Virus record (IMG/VR): IMGVR_UViG_3300026518_000031
Coordinates: 1 to 36,259 of that record
Direction: 5' to 3' (one strand)
From: a virus
DNA: 36,259 bases
Position numbers and translations under genes: made by a program. A model generated the notes under the pieces. That model was not told the DNA's origin and made no database searches. It saw nothing but the letters and a program-made list of their open reading frames with translations. This document shows, in pieces, positions 1 to 8,181 of this stretch; positions within the stretch are counted from its first letter, which is position 1; the number at the start of each line of letters is the position of its first letter.

Positions 1-165
1 ACAAACCCCAACCACTTGCGCCCGTAGTGATAGCCCCATGCTGCTATTTCGTAGCCCGCCTTGTGCAACGCTGCCGCTGTGTCCGTGTAAAGGCGCTGGT
101 CGTTTGCGAATTCGGAGTACAGCCCGCCGCCGTCCACCACCTTGAACGCCCACACCCGCGCCCCG
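1..165. repeat. Terminal overlap, left copy
   Basis: Positions 1-165 match 36095-36259 except at position 39 (T here, G at 36133). The repeat lies wholly within the lysin-like gene and restores its frame when the ends are joined. It is therefore best read as an assembly overlap of a circular or circularly permuted genome rather than a biological terminal repeat. Confidence 0.9.
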
Positions 166-260
166 CTCAACCGCATCAACCGCACGGCTACCGCGGGGAT
201 GAGCGAGCGGTCTGGGTGTAGTTCATGCAGTTTCCACACTTGCAGCATGACGCCAGCCAT
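1..260 (-). CDS. Candidate lysin (TIM-barrel glycosidase-like), N-terminal part across the contig joint
   Basis: This is the N-terminal part of the gene at 35410-36259; the two parts join when the contig is closed over the 165-bp overlap. The start is ATG at 260, read leftward, with GGAGG eight bases upstream. The first residues are MAGVMLQVWKLHELHPDRS, followed by an R/L/V-rich strand and then the WAFKVVDGGG segment found at the start of the other part. The closed gene encodes about 314 residues. The one base difference between the repeats (position 39 against 36133) changes an Ala codon from GCA to GCC without changing the protein. Confidence 0.75.
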   Translation of the reverse strand, partial: MAGVMLQVWKLHELHPDRSLIPAVAVRLMRLSGARVWAFKVVDGGGLYSEFANDQRLYTDTAAALHKAGYEIAAWGYHYGRKWLGF

Positions 261-314
261 AATGCCTCCAAAATCTGCCTGGGCGCGATGATGCCCTCGC
301 GCCCAGGCGCTTCA

Positions 315-665
315 TCACGGTGCAGGGTAAACCACAAACCGGCTGTCAATATACCCGCTTGCGGTCGCAGTACCGCCGCCGTCCACGACGACGGGGGCAT
401 TGACGGCATACCAGAAAGTCGTGTGCAAAGCGCGGTTGTAAATCGGCGGGAAGTCGCACGCGAACTTTGCGCCCGCAACAGTGTGCAAGCACATGGACGG
501 CGGGCTCCCCATCCACGGGCACACAGGCGCGGGGTCAGGGGTATAGCACAGCCCCACGGTGTCACGCGGCTCAGGCCCGCGCACATAAGCACGCGCCTGC
601 CGCGCTTGCGCTGCCACGCCAGCGATGACGGCAGCAATCAACAGAACAGCAAGAACTTTCTTCAT
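315..665 (-). CDS. Small secreted cysteine-containing protein, unknown function
   Basis: The protein has 116 residues. ATG at 665 is chosen because GGAGGTG lies just upstream and because the protein then opens with a clear signal peptide: Met-Lys-Lys, a hydrophobic core of about 15 residues (VLAVLLIAAVIAG), then AQARQA as a likely signal peptidase I site. The mature part has four Cys (GLCYT, PVCPW, MCLHT, FACDF), enough for two disulfides, and many Pro, Tyr and Trp. It lies between the tail-fibre gene and the lysin-like gene, so a virion-associated or lysis-accessory role is possible. I do not recognise a family. Confidence 0.75.
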   Translation of the reverse strand: MKKVLAVLLIAAVIAGVAAQARQARAYVRGPEPRDTVGLCYTPDPAPVCPWMGSPPSMCLHTVAGAKFACDFPPIYNRALHTTFWYAVNAPVVVDGGGTATASGYIDSRFVVYPAP

Positions 666-697
666 TTTGCACCTCCGGGGAATTAGGGAATAATACA

Positions 698-1522
698 TCA
701 TTTCGCGCGGGTTAGCAGCAGAGAGGCGTAAGCGATATCAGCGCTGCTGGCCGGAATAATATGCAGCTCAATAGTATCACCTCTCTCAAGCAGAGTAGAG
801 GTGTGCAGGGTATATCTCGCGTCATTCGGCTTTGCAGCAGCAGAAGCATCTATCTCTGTGCTACCGCGCATAATCCTGATGTGACTCGTTACATATACGG
901 CAGCCGTAAAATCAACGCGCGCAGTGATGTGATACACGCCAGCCTCAAGAACCGGAATAGACCTGGTGGGAAGGTCAACAGAGTGCATCCCGGCGTCTTG
1001 CCCGTCCCACAAAACGCGGTGGTCAGTATCCGTAGATGAAGCAGTGTAAGCAGACCTTGTCCACCGCCACATTGCAGGCATACCCCAACGCCTATCAAGA
1101 ATGCCTGTTATAACACCGCCGGAAACTGCCACATAAGCAAGCGGTATCTCTCGCGCAGTGTTGTCGCGGGTGACACCAGGAACGCTTTCTATGAGAACGC
1201 CAGAATTTGCCTTGATTGTCATTGTGCGCGTAACAAGGTCGGCATGCAGCACAATGAGGTAATTCCTGTCAGGCGTTCCAAGCACGACATTTTCAGTAGC
1301 ATCTGAAGATCCATAATGCCCCGCAAACCACGCGGCACCTGGGGCAACATTCACAGACGGAGGAGAAGTACCTGCGTCTGTAACCTCAAAACCCGATACA
1401 TCCCACGCCGCTGATGGCACAATGCCATACCCGCCTTGCCACCATCCGAGCATGGCGCGCCAGTCGTCTTCGCTAACATTTGCGCCAGCGCCGCTGGCAA
1501 ATGGGAACAATTTCATGGTCAT
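698..1522 (-). CDS. Tail fibre / receptor-binding-like protein with C-terminal C1q-like domain
   Basis: The protein has 274 residues. The N-terminal 140 residues (from MTMKLFPFASG) resemble the attachment part of siphovirus fibre proteins. The C-terminal part, from about residue 165 (VLEAGVYHITARVDF, HIRIMRGSTEI, TLHTSTLLERGDTIELHI), has the strand pattern of the C1q/TNF jelly roll that often forms the receptor-binding tip of phage fibres. The start overlaps the stop of the preceding gene (ATGA) and has GGAGGTGACGGT upstream. It is the last tail gene of the late operon, the usual place for the adhesion module. The fold assignment comes from strand pattern and position, not from a catalytic motif. 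Confidence 0.75.
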   Translation of the reverse strand: MTMKLFPFASGAGANVSEDDWRAMLGWWQGGYGIVPSAAWDVSGFEVTDAGTSPPSVNVAPGAAWFAGHYGSSDATENVVLGTPDRNYLIVLHADLVTRTMTIKANSGVLIESVPGVTRDNTAREIPLAYVAVSGGVITGILDRRWGMPAMWRWTRSAYTASSTDTDHRVLWDGQDAGMHSVDLPTRSIPVLEAGVYHITARVDFTAAVYVTSHIRIMRGSTEIDASAAAKPNDARYTLHTSTLLERGDTIELHIIPASSADIAYASLLLTRAK

Positions 1523-2601
1523 ACCGTCACCTCCAAATTCTCAATTTCTCGCGCAATGTCGGCGAGGCGTAAGCGCTCCAAAAACGCGGGGGTTACTTGC
1601 ACGCCAACGCCAACAGTTTCATGCCAGCCAGCACTCTCATCATAAGAAATCTGGACTTCAATAAGCCTTCCGTCCACGGGAACGCCATTTGCTTGCGCGG
1701 TAAGCAAATCGCCTTCCCTATATTCAGTGCCAAACCCACGCGCGGGGGCTTGCATTACAAAACCATATTGCGCGGCATCACGTGCCAGCCTCGCAGAAGC
1801 ACGCTCCGCAAGTTCGTTTACATCGCTCACAGAACGCGCGTCGTAAAAGTCCTCAATGCGCCACCAATTCATCTCATCTTCAAGGTTTGCAGTCTCAATG
1901 ATGATGCGCGCAGTGCCAACGCCAGAACCTCCAGCATATACACGCGTTGCTTTCGGCGCCCCCCACGCAACACCCCATGCTGCATTCCGCCAATCGGCAA
2001 GGATGGGGGCACCACGCCTGTCAACAATCGGCTCAATCTCAAAGATGCCATTCGTAAGCACCATCCGATAGTTCTGCCCTTCCGCAGTCAACAAGTCGGC
2101 GCAAAGGTCAAGAAGTTTGTGAAATCGCGCTCGCCCTGTCACGCTACTGCCGCGCGCTTGGTCATCAGCAACAGAAAACGGGAACGCTCTTTCTGTAATC
2201 GCAGCAGCAGCGCTGGCATTGTCCTTGACATAGCCTTTGACAACGGTCTCCACGGTTCCAGACCTTACATCATAATCCTGCGCAGCGAAGTTGCCATTTA
2301 CCTCCGGCAACGCTCTTCGCATCGCAAGGTATGCAAGGTCTGTAACGCCAACAGCAATGCCTTCTGCCTGCCCAGGCCTGACATCAAGCCCCAAGACAAT
2401 TCCGGTAATGAAAAGCCCGTTGTAATGCAGTCCGATTTTGCGCTTCCTGTCAAGCAAATTTATCAACACATCACGCGGTGCATCAAGCCGCCATGTGCCC
2501 ACATCGTTATATCGCACCCTCAAGTCAAATCCGCCAAACTGACGCATTTCACTGACGGGTGTTCCATCCCATTGCAGCACCATCAAACGGGGCTCGCTCA
2601 T
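1519..2601 (-). CDS. Tail/baseplate protein, siphovirus Gp37/Gp68-like
   Basis: The protein has 360 residues. Its N-terminal strands (MVLQWDGTPVSEMRQF, VRYNDVGTWRL), the central FFITGIV-like strand, and a C-terminal segment with YREGDLLTAQANGVPVDGRLIEVQISYD match the Siphovirus ReqiPepy6 Gp37-like tail proteins, which sit at the tail tip after the distal tail protein. Both ends overlap neighbours by four bases (ATGA), showing tight translational coupling. A baseplate hub or Tal-like role is inferred from order: tape measure, distal tail, this gene, fibre. Confidence 0.75.
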   Translation of the reverse strand: MSEPRLMVLQWDGTPVSEMRQFGGFDLRVRYNDVGTWRLDAPRDVLINLLDRKRKIGLHYNGLFITGIVLGLDVRPGQAEGIAVGVTDLAYLAMRRALPEVNGNFAAQDYDVRSGTVETVVKGYVKDNASAAAAITERAFPFSVADDQARGSSVTGRARFHKLLDLCADLLTAEGQNYRMVLTNGIFEIEPIVDRRGAPILADWRNAAWGVAWGAPKATRVYAGGSGVGTARIIIETANLEDEMNWWRIEDFYDARSVSDVNELAERASARLARDAAQYGFVMQAPARGFGTEYREGDLLTAQANGVPVDGRLIEVQISYDESAGWHETVGVGVQVTPAFLERLRLADIAREIENLEVTV

Positions 2602-3485
2602 AATTCCGCCTCACTCCACGGAGAAAACCACATATTGCGCCATGACATCTTGACCTGTGTATTTACAGAACCGTCAACAAGAGAAATCTGAATGTTGTTG
2701 CTTCCATGTTGCAGCCACCAGAGAACGCTATCAGAAGTCATGTATTGCCACCCGTTTTCAGAAGTGCCATCCGCGCGCGTGATGGTAACAGCGTTCCCTC
2801 TCTCTATTGCAGCCGTGCGCGTGTCTATGCTGAGCACATCTCCGCTTCCCAGCACAAGGCTCGGGAAGGAAATCGCTTCAGAAAGAGTAAGATTTTCTAA
2901 CTTCAAAATAGAAGCCGGGCCTTGTACAGACCACAAGGGTTGTGCCATTTTCCCTGCCACATCAACAGACACCTGAGCATATACGCCGCTTGGCGTGAGG
3001 TGAACAGGGATAATCGTTGGGAAGAACGGCACGCCTTCAATTGAGGATAGAACCTGTGAGGTTTCTGCCTCGTCTTCCCACCACGGTTGCGGGGCATACA
3101 GAGGCACAACTACCTTGGCGTAGGTTACACCCATCTGCTTGTCACTCCAATGCGCCCCGCCGCGCAAGAGAACTGCAAGCCTTCGGTTAGCCTGTCCTCT
3201 CCAAACCAGGTATGACGGCTTCGCAGGGTCAACGCTGAAGGCATCAAGCAATTTTGCCAATGCGCCGCGTAATCCAGCCCCGGCACGCCCGCGCAAAAAC
3301 AAGGGGAGGTCAACACGCCTGCCAACAAGGTGAGCATCACTCACAACCTCGCCGCCGGCGCGCGTGCGCATGGCCTGGTATTGTACCGGAGCAAACAACG
3401 CACCGCTGACGCCCTCCACAGCATAATAGGGAGAAGCATTCAGGTCAATTTCAGTGCCATCAGCCTGCTGAAGATACCACGCCAT
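2598..3485 (-). CDS. Distal tail protein (Dit/Sipho_tail-like)
   Basis: The protein has 295 residues and directly follows the tape measure gene, the usual place of the distal tail (Dit) protein. The N-terminal region (YYAVEGVSGALFAPVQYQ, DLPLFLRGRAGAGLRGALAKLLDAF) and the VPLYAPQPWWED segment at about residue 130 fit the phage tail family whose N-terminal domain forms the hexameric ring at the tail tip. The C-terminal half is beta-rich and Trp-rich, as in galectin-like or carbohydrate-binding Dit extensions. The start ATG lies just after the tape measure stop, with GGTGGA upstream. Confidence 0.75.
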   Translation of the reverse strand: MAWYLQQADGTEIDLNASPYYAVEGVSGALFAPVQYQAMRTRAGGEVVSDAHLVGRRVDLPLFLRGRAGAGLRGALAKLLDAFSVDPAKPSYLVWRGQANRRLAVLLRGGAHWSDKQMGVTYAKVVVPLYAPQPWWEDEAETSQVLSSIEGVPFFPTIIPVHLTPSGVYAQVSVDVAGKMAQPLWSVQGPASILKLENLTLSEAISFPSLVLGSGDVLSIDTRTAAIERGNAVTITRADGTSENGWQYMTSDSVLWWLQHGSNNIQISLVDGSVNTQVKMSWRNMWFSPWSEAEL

Positions 3486-3488
3486 GTC

Positions 3489-6134
3489 TTATCCACCATT
3501 CAAGAACTTTGCAACCTGCACTTCGCGGATAAGGTCGCCCTCGCGCATGGGCGTGCTGCCATAATGGAAGTGCATGTTCCAGGTTTGCGAAGCGCCAGCG
3601 CCAAGCGCGCCAGCAGCCGCGCCGGCAATCGCAATCTGCGGCTGCATGGCAGAACTACGAATGCCTTGCGCAAGCCCCTCCATCCACCAGCGCCCAATCT
3701 CGGCAAACTTGGTGCTGGGGCTATGGGTGCCGGTGATAATCTGCACGATTTTCAACAACTTGCTAACGCTGCTGGAAAGCCAATCCTCCACGCTTGCCCA
3801 AATAGCCTTCATGCCATCCCACAGGCCGTTAATGATAGAACGCCCAACACTCTTAAAATCATCAGCAAGTCCTGTGAAGATATTTGTTATTTTTGTCTTC
3901 CATGTACCTATTGTTTTTAGAGTGTCTGTAACCCATCCAGAAAAAGCAGACAGAATATCATTCAGCATATCCGGGACGATAGAATGCCCAACAAGCTCAT
4001 CATATAACTTCGTAAAGAAGCCAATAATTCCTTTTACAAAACCACTAATGAAGCCAGTAACAGTGCCAATCATTGCATACACAAGCCCGATAACAGATTG
4101 AGCAATGCCTGTAAAAATTGTTTTTATGCTTTCCCATAAATTGCCGAGGTCATCAGTAACCTGCTTCCAACTTCCTGCACCTAACAGTGCCTTGATAATG
4201 TCAACAAATGTTGTGGCAATGCCAGTAATAAAGTCCAGAGCACCTTGTACAACAAGAGCAATGCCATTCACGAAAACAACTATGCCTGGCAGCGCTTTTG
4301 ATATAGCAGTCGCGATTGCAGAGACAAAAGAAGAAAAAACCCCAATTGCTGCGATAATAACTGCAACCAAAGCGCCACCAATAACCTCGGCAACAACCTG
4401 CGCTATGCTGCCAAGTTGTTTCAAAATATCCCCAAAATCTGCTATTTGCATATTGTCTAAAATGCCTCCCATTTCCGAGATGCTGTCGCTAAGCATCTGG
4501 AACGCGGGTGCTATTGCGCTTTGTATTGCCGAGACAACGGGGGCAATAGCGTCAGAAATGGATGCAAAAGCACCATTCAGCCAAGATAATACATTAGCAG
4601 TTTTCTCTCGTACTCCTCCCCAATCACGCCGCCACGCAAGTGTTGCAAATGCAACCGCGGCAATAAGGATATTCAAAGGCGTCAGCAAAGACAACAATGC
4701 ACTTCCCAATGCAGTAATGACGCCAATCCCAAGCGCACCGCCAAGAACAATGCCGACATTTTTTGCTGCTGCAAGAAAGTCGTCCTTGTACTTTGAAATG
4801 AATTGAGAGAGAGACCCGCGAACAAAATTAGAAACTGCATCTTTGAGCCCGCTCACTTTTTCTGCAAGTCCTTCTGCATACTGGCTGGCATCTTGCAAAA
4901 AACCAGTGAACTTTGCAGATTTTCCAATGTCAAGCCCGAAAATGTGGCGAAAGCCAAGCATCACGCTATCCCAATCCGCCGAGGCCAGCGAAACGACGAA
5001 TTGGGTTATCTCGCCAATGCGCTTGCCAATCTTGTGCAAGCGTTCAAGCCCTACAACTTGCATCCAGTTTGCAAACTCGCCTACCAGCGGTTGCAAGGCT
5101 GCAAATGCACCCTCAAAAAACGACTTCAATCCCAACTCTTTCAAGTCTCCGAGGGTGTTCAAAAGCCCCGCCCAAGTGGAGGTTTGGCGCGCAGCCGCGC
5201 CGCCAAAGTTTTCCTGCATGTATTTGGTGAAGCCCTGAATGAATTCAGCGGCAGGCACGCCTTTCTTCTTGATGTCTTGCAGGTTGTAGCCCATGTCTTG
5301 CAGAATGTCATTGACGGGCACGCCAGCATTCACCAACTGCAAAATCTCTTGCCCCATCAAGCGGCCTTTGGCGCGCACCTGCCCCAAAGCAAGGGCAATC
5401 CTGTCCATCACATCGCCGCTCGCGCCGGTTGCCGCCGAGAAGTCAATCATCGTCTTGGTCAGCAGTTTGGCCTGGTCAATGGTGAACCCATAGGCCATAG
5501 CCGTTTTCATGGCGTTCACTACGCCCTTCGTGCTAAAGGGCGAATGGATTGCCAACTGGATAGACCACTTCAACAGCTCTTTGGAAGGCTCAATAGAATT
5601 GCGCAGGGCGGTTGCCATGTCAAGGCCGCCAAGCGCGGCCTTTTTCATCGCCACGCTCAACTTGTCATAGCCCGGAATGGCTGCAGCAATCTGGTTCTTC
5701 AATTCTTCCTGATACTTCAAGGTGCGCTGATAATACGCCGTCTGGTCTTGCCCCTTTGCCACCATGTCAGCAAGTTTCTTGCCCACGCGCTCATACTCGG
5801 CGCGCAAGGCAGAATAGCGGTTTATCTGGTAATCCGTGGCTTGCAGGTTGTCTTTCATCCACGCCGTAAACCGCTCGCCGTGGTTCATGGCAAGCATCTC
5901 ACGCGCCGACAACGCTTGCAAGGCCAGCCCCAGCCGTTCATAATCCGTCACGGCCTGCAATGCAGAACGCACCATGCCACCAATGCCGCTCGCTATCCGC
6001 TCAAAAACACGGGCAGCCAGAATGCCGCCCGCAACCTGGCCTACATTGCGCAAAGCACTCCCAACCCCTGTAAGGGGGCGGGAGGCTCTGTCTTTGCCTT
6101 CTATGATGATAGCGATTTTGTAGGTCTCGGCCAC
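3489..6134 (-). CDS. Tail tape measure protein
   Basis: The protein has about 881 residues and is the longest in the window. It sets tail length; at roughly 1.5 angstrom per residue this suggests a tail near 130 nm (inference). The N-terminus contains a phage tape-measure core (GVGSALRNVGQVAGGILAAR, and about residue 270 MGQEILQLVNAGVPVNDIL). Long hydrophobic stretches follow at residues 440-640. The C-terminus has the HSPSTKFAEIGRWWMEGL motif typical of tape measure ends. GTG at 6134 is preferred: GAGG lies six bases upstream, while the upstream TTG is itself part of that ribosome site. Codon and base use change in the distal part (about 3.8-5.0 kb is more AT-rich than 5.0-6.1 kb). Confidence 0.92.
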   Translation of the reverse strand: MAETYKIAIIIEGKDRASRPLTGVGSALRNVGQVAGGILAARVFERIASGIGGMVRSALQAVTDYERLGLALQALSAREMLAMNHGERFTAWMKDNLQATDYQINRYSALRAEYERVGKKLADMVAKGQDQTAYYQRTLKYQEELKNQIAAAIPGYDKLSVAMKKAALGGLDMATALRNSIEPSKELLKWSIQLAIHSPFSTKGVVNAMKTAMAYGFTIDQAKLLTKTMIDFSAATGASGDVMDRIALALGQVRAKGRLMGQEILQLVNAGVPVNDILQDMGYNLQDIKKKGVPAAEFIQGFTKYMQENFGGAAARQTSTWAGLLNTLGDLKELGLKSFFEGAFAALQPLVGEFANWMQVVGLERLHKIGKRIGEITQFVVSLASADWDSVMLGFRHIFGLDIGKSAKFTGFLQDASQYAEGLAEKVSGLKDAVSNFVRGSLSQFISKYKDDFLAAAKNVGIVLGGALGIGVITALGSALLSLLTPLNILIAAVAFATLAWRRDWGGVREKTANVLSWLNGAFASISDAIAPVVSAIQSAIAPAFQMLSDSISEMGGILDNMQIADFGDILKQLGSIAQVVAEVIGGALVAVIIAAIGVFSSFVSAIATAISKALPGIVVFVNGIALVVQGALDFITGIATTFVDIIKALLGAGSWKQVTDDLGNLWESIKTIFTGIAQSVIGLVYAMIGTVTGFISGFVKGIIGFFTKLYDELVGHSIVPDMLNDILSAFSGWVTDTLKTIGTWKTKITNIFTGLADDFKSVGRSIINGLWDGMKAIWASVEDWLSSSVSKLLKIVQIITGTHSPSTKFAEIGRWWMEGLAQGIRSSAMQPQIAIAGAAAGALGAGASQTWNMHFHYGSTPMREGDLIREVQVAKFLNGG

Positions 6135-6157
6135 GACAATCCTCAAAGGCGGTCAAG

Positions 6158-6403
6158 TTACAGAGGGCTTCCGCTCTGGTCTTTCATCTCGGCAAAACGC
6201 TCATGGGTTTGGCGCATCGCGCCTTCTGCTTCCGCAACGGCCATCATCTTCCTCATAAGCACGGCTGGTTCTTTCATCACGGCGGAAGGCAGCGCATGAA
6301 ACTTTTTAGCCAGTTCGTAAATCGCCACTTCTACCGGCACATCTGCGGGTGGCTGGCCTCCTATCGCCGAAGCAGCATAGAAGGCCATCGCCCGCTTTTT
6401 CAG
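6158..6403 (-). CDS. Tail assembly chaperone, frameshifted C-terminal part (lambda T analogue)
   Basis: This is the -1 frame continuation of the upstream chaperone gene. After slippage at 6403-6409 the ribosome reads CTG AAA AAG CGG GCG and then MAFYAASAIGGQPPADV. The fusion has about 163 residues. An internal ATG at 6388 has no ribosome site, which supports expression only by frameshifting. The segment is helical (PVEVAIYELAKKFHALP, MRKMMAVAEAEGAMRQTHERFAEM) and lies immediately before the tape measure gene, as the G-T fusion does in lambda-like phages. It would bind the tape measure protein during tail assembly. Confidence 0.82.
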   Translation of the reverse strand: MKKRAMAFYAASAIGGQPPADVPVEVAIYELAKKFHALPSAVMKEPAVLMRKMMAVAEAEGAMRQTHERFAEMKDQSGSPL

Positions 6404-6648
6404 TTTTTTGCCTCTTCCTCGCCAAACGCCTGCTTCAACGCCTCGGCAATCATGTCCACGGCTTGGCGGAATTGCGATAGCGGGATGGTGTTCGGGTCTT
6501 CCTTCAACACCTTGCCCAACAGGTCAATCACTTCCTGCACGCTCACGCTTTCGCCTTCCTTACCAAACCGCTCCAACTTGGCAAGGTCGCCAAGGGTCAA
6601 CTGGTCGGCAGCATCATGGCGCAGGGTCAGGGTCATTTGCTTTGCCAT
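6400..6648 (-). CDS. Tail assembly chaperone (lambda G analogue)
   Basis: The protein has 82 residues, starts MAKQMTLTLRHDAADQL and has an acidic helical end (EALKQAFGEEEAKN). It lies between the major tail protein and the tape measure gene, the standard place for the G protein. Its stop codon TGA comes directly after the slippery heptamer A AAA AAC, read in phase as GCA-AAA-AAC-TGA, so a fraction of ribosomes should slip into the downstream frame. The ribosome site GAGAGGTGCTGA precedes the ATG. Confidence 0.82.
   Translation of the reverse strand: MAKQMTLTLRHDAADQLTLGDLAKLERFGKEGESVSVQEVIDLLGKVLKEDPNTIPLSQFRQAVDMIAEALKQAFGEEEAKN
6403..6409 (-). promoter_or_regulatory. Programmed -1 ribosomal frameshift site
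   Basis: On the coding strand the heptamer is A AAA AAC (plus strand GTTTTTT), correctly phased as X XXY YYZ in the zero frame and followed immediately by the zero-frame TGA at 6400-6402. The -1 frame is open across the stop and runs into the next gene. Both the heptamer and the gene position are those used for G/GT tail chaperones in siphoviruses. I did not resolve a stimulatory downstream stem. Confidence 0.85.
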
Positions 6649-6661
6649 TCAGCACCTCTCC

Positions 6662-7120
6662 CTACACGGCTTGGGTGATGGTGTAGTCAGGCGCGGCATA
6701 GCCAAACTCAATAGCCACGGGGTCTGCGCTGGACACCTCCCCAGCAGGCGGCACGGCTTTGGTTACATAGCCCATACCATCCTCCCCAAAGGTGAAAATG
6801 TTGTCGCCAGAATTGGCGCCACGCGGGGAAAGACGCAACTGCGTGGGAGTAGCATTGCGCCACGCCGTTTCAAGCAAGGTGTAGGCTTCCAGAGCCCCCT
6901 CGGTGTAAATCACGGTGATGGTCAACTTCTGCGGGGGGCGTTTTCCAACGCCCATTACAGCAGTGTCATCGGTTGCCACATACGCCTCGCCAGTCGGGCG
7001 TTCGCTTCCATCAGCGGAAATAGCGGAGAAGAAGCCGCTAATATCAGTCCAGGTGGTACCACCGTCTGTAGAGATTTCCAACTTCGGGTTGCGCATGGTA
7101 GTGGGGGTGGGTTTGGTCAT
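6662..7120 (-). CDS. Major tail (tube) protein
   Basis: The protein has 152 residues. The pattern RNPKLEISTDGGTTWTDISGF, GKRPPQKLTITVIYTEG and the C-terminal beta segment DPVAIEFGYAAPDYTI fit small siphovirus tail-tube proteins. It lies between the tail terminator region and the tail chaperones, the canonical tube position. The ATG overlaps the stop of the upstream small gene by four bases (ATGA), with AGGAGAGTGAGAA upstream. Confidence 0.82.
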   Translation of the reverse strand: MTKPTPTTMRNPKLEISTDGGTTWTDISGFFSAISADGSERPTGEAYVATDDTAVMGVGKRPPQKLTITVIYTEGALEAYTLLETAWRNATPTQLRLSPRGANSGDNIFTFGEDGMGYVTKAVPPAGEVSSADPVAIEFGYAAPDYTITQAV

Positions 7121-7281
7121 TTCTCACTCTCCTGCTTCTGGTGTTGAGGGGCTTCGTACCGCACCAACCCAAGCGGCGCGGCCTTTTTAGCCACCTCATC
7201 TGGCACTTCGTCGCCTGGCCGGAAGTATCGTTTCAGGTCAAGCGACCAAAAGAGTTTCACTGCAATTGCCTTTTTTTGCAC
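7117..7281 (-). CDS. Small phage protein upstream of the tail tube gene
   Basis: The protein has 54 residues with a GTG start at 7281, chosen because TAGGAGGTGATGCC lies immediately upstream; longer readings would run into the preceding gene. It begins MQKKAIAVKLFWSLDL, continues RYFRPGDEVPDEVAKKAAPLGLV and ends in a charged Gln/Lys/Glu tail. Short proteins of this type, with an FxPGDEVP segment, are common next to tail genes, but their function is unknown. It overlaps the tail tube gene by four bases. Confidence 0.65.
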   Translation of the reverse strand: MQKKAIAVKLFWSLDLKRYFRPGDEVPDEVAKKAAPLGLVRYEAPQHQKQESEK

Positions 7282-7292
7282 GGCATCACCTC

Positions 7293-7712
7293 CTAAATCA
7301 ACTGACCGTAGCCAATCGTAAGCGCAACAATAATCTGGCACATGCTGTAATCTTCGCCGTCAATGACCGCGGGTGTCACATTGCCCACGCTCTCAACAAC
7401 TGCGCCTTGCCAGTAGGTGGTTGCGCCCTTGTTGTTGTCCACATAAGCGAGCACCGCGCCCGTCATGGCGTCCATCTCATCCTCGGCATCCGCAGCGCGC
7501 TCGCCAATCCGGCCAGCGTATGCAAACGCCGTCACTGCCAAGGTGTATTTGAGGCTGTGGCCGTCGTCCAGCGGCTCCGGCGGCTTGGCGATGGTCACGA
7601 AAATCGCCGGGGCGTTGGTAATGCTGGGCTGCGGCGCGTCGTAGACGGTGGCCGTGGGGATGGCGGCTTGCAAACCTGCTGCGAAAGCCTTGCGGATGTC
7701 TGCGGTGCTCAT
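7293..7712 (-). CDS. Tail terminator / tail completion-like protein
   Basis: The protein has 139 residues. The opening STADIRKAFAAGLQAAIPTATVYDA, the central strands APAIFVTIAKPP and YTLAVTAFAYAG, and the acidic helix AADAEDEMDAMTGAVLAYV match the alpha/beta pattern of siphovirus tail terminator (lambda U-like) and minor tail completion proteins. It follows the HK97 gp10-like gene and precedes the tail tube, which supports this. GAGGAG precedes the ATG. Confidence 0.68.
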   Translation of the reverse strand: MSTADIRKAFAAGLQAAIPTATVYDAPQPSITNAPAIFVTIAKPPEPLDDGHSLKYTLAVTAFAYAGRIGERAADAEDEMDAMTGAVLAYVDNNKGATTYWQGAVVESVGNVTPAVIDGEDYSMCQIIVALTIGYGQLI

Positions 7713-7770
7713 TCTGGTTGCTCCTCACATGCTCGCGATAATAGAAATTATCAAAAGCATGGTGTCTTTC

Positions 7771-8181
7771 TTACCGTGTGCTGCGGATAGCGGCGATTGC
7801 GCTATCCCCTGCCGCGGCGCGGATTGCGGGCCAGCCCTCGGTAATCGCACGATGGGCAAACGCATGGCTGCCACCGCGCAGCTCCTCGAACAGACCGTAC
7901 ACCGCGGGGCGTTCTCCGGTAAGCGGGTTGCGCGCGCTGGGGTCGGGTGTGATGATGGCGCGCACGGCGCGGTGGGGAGTTTCCATGTAAACGCGGTGCG
8001 AAGCCCGTAGGGTGCCGGTGATAACGTGCGTCCGCGCAACTTCTTCGCGGTGCGCCACAGCAGCCGCGCCCTTGACAGCCTCGCCCTCTATCGTGCCGGT
8101 GCGTAGGGCCGCGAGCAAGCGCAGATTACGGCGCTGTATTTCTTGCAAGCCGCTGATGTCAACACCGAGCGCATCGCTCAT
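7771..8181 (-). CDS. HK97 gp10-like neck / head-tail completion protein
   Basis: The protein has 136 residues from MSDALGVDISG. The start is the ATG overlapping the previous stop (GGATGA), with GGAGCGGGG upstream; the longer reading has no ribosome site. The N-terminal helix and the motif THVITGTLRASHRVYMETPH (a T-G-xL-R-xS segment) followed by YGLFEELRGGSHAFAHRAI are typical of HK97 gp10-type proteins, which connect the neck to the tail. Its order between head closure and tail terminator genes agrees. Confidence 0.75.
   Translation of the reverse strand: MSDALGVDISGLQEIQRRNLRLLAALRTGTIEGEAVKGAAAVAHREEVARTHVITGTLRASHRVYMETPHRAVRAIITPDPSARNPLTGERPAVYGLFEELRGGSHAFAHRAITEGWPAIRAAAGDSAIAAIRSTR

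Noticed and set aside
188-637. 149-codon minus-strand frame over the secreted-protein gene
   Set aside because: It overlaps the secreted protein and the lysin start, lacks a ribosome site and has shadow-like composition.
4803-6299. 498-codon plus-strand frame opposite the tape measure gene
   Set aside because: Antisense shadow without a ribosome site or a recognisable domain.
7725-7757. Short hydrophobic frame MLLIISIIASM between two neck/tail genes
   Set aside because: Eleven codons with only a weak ribosome site; the segment more likely serves as spacer.
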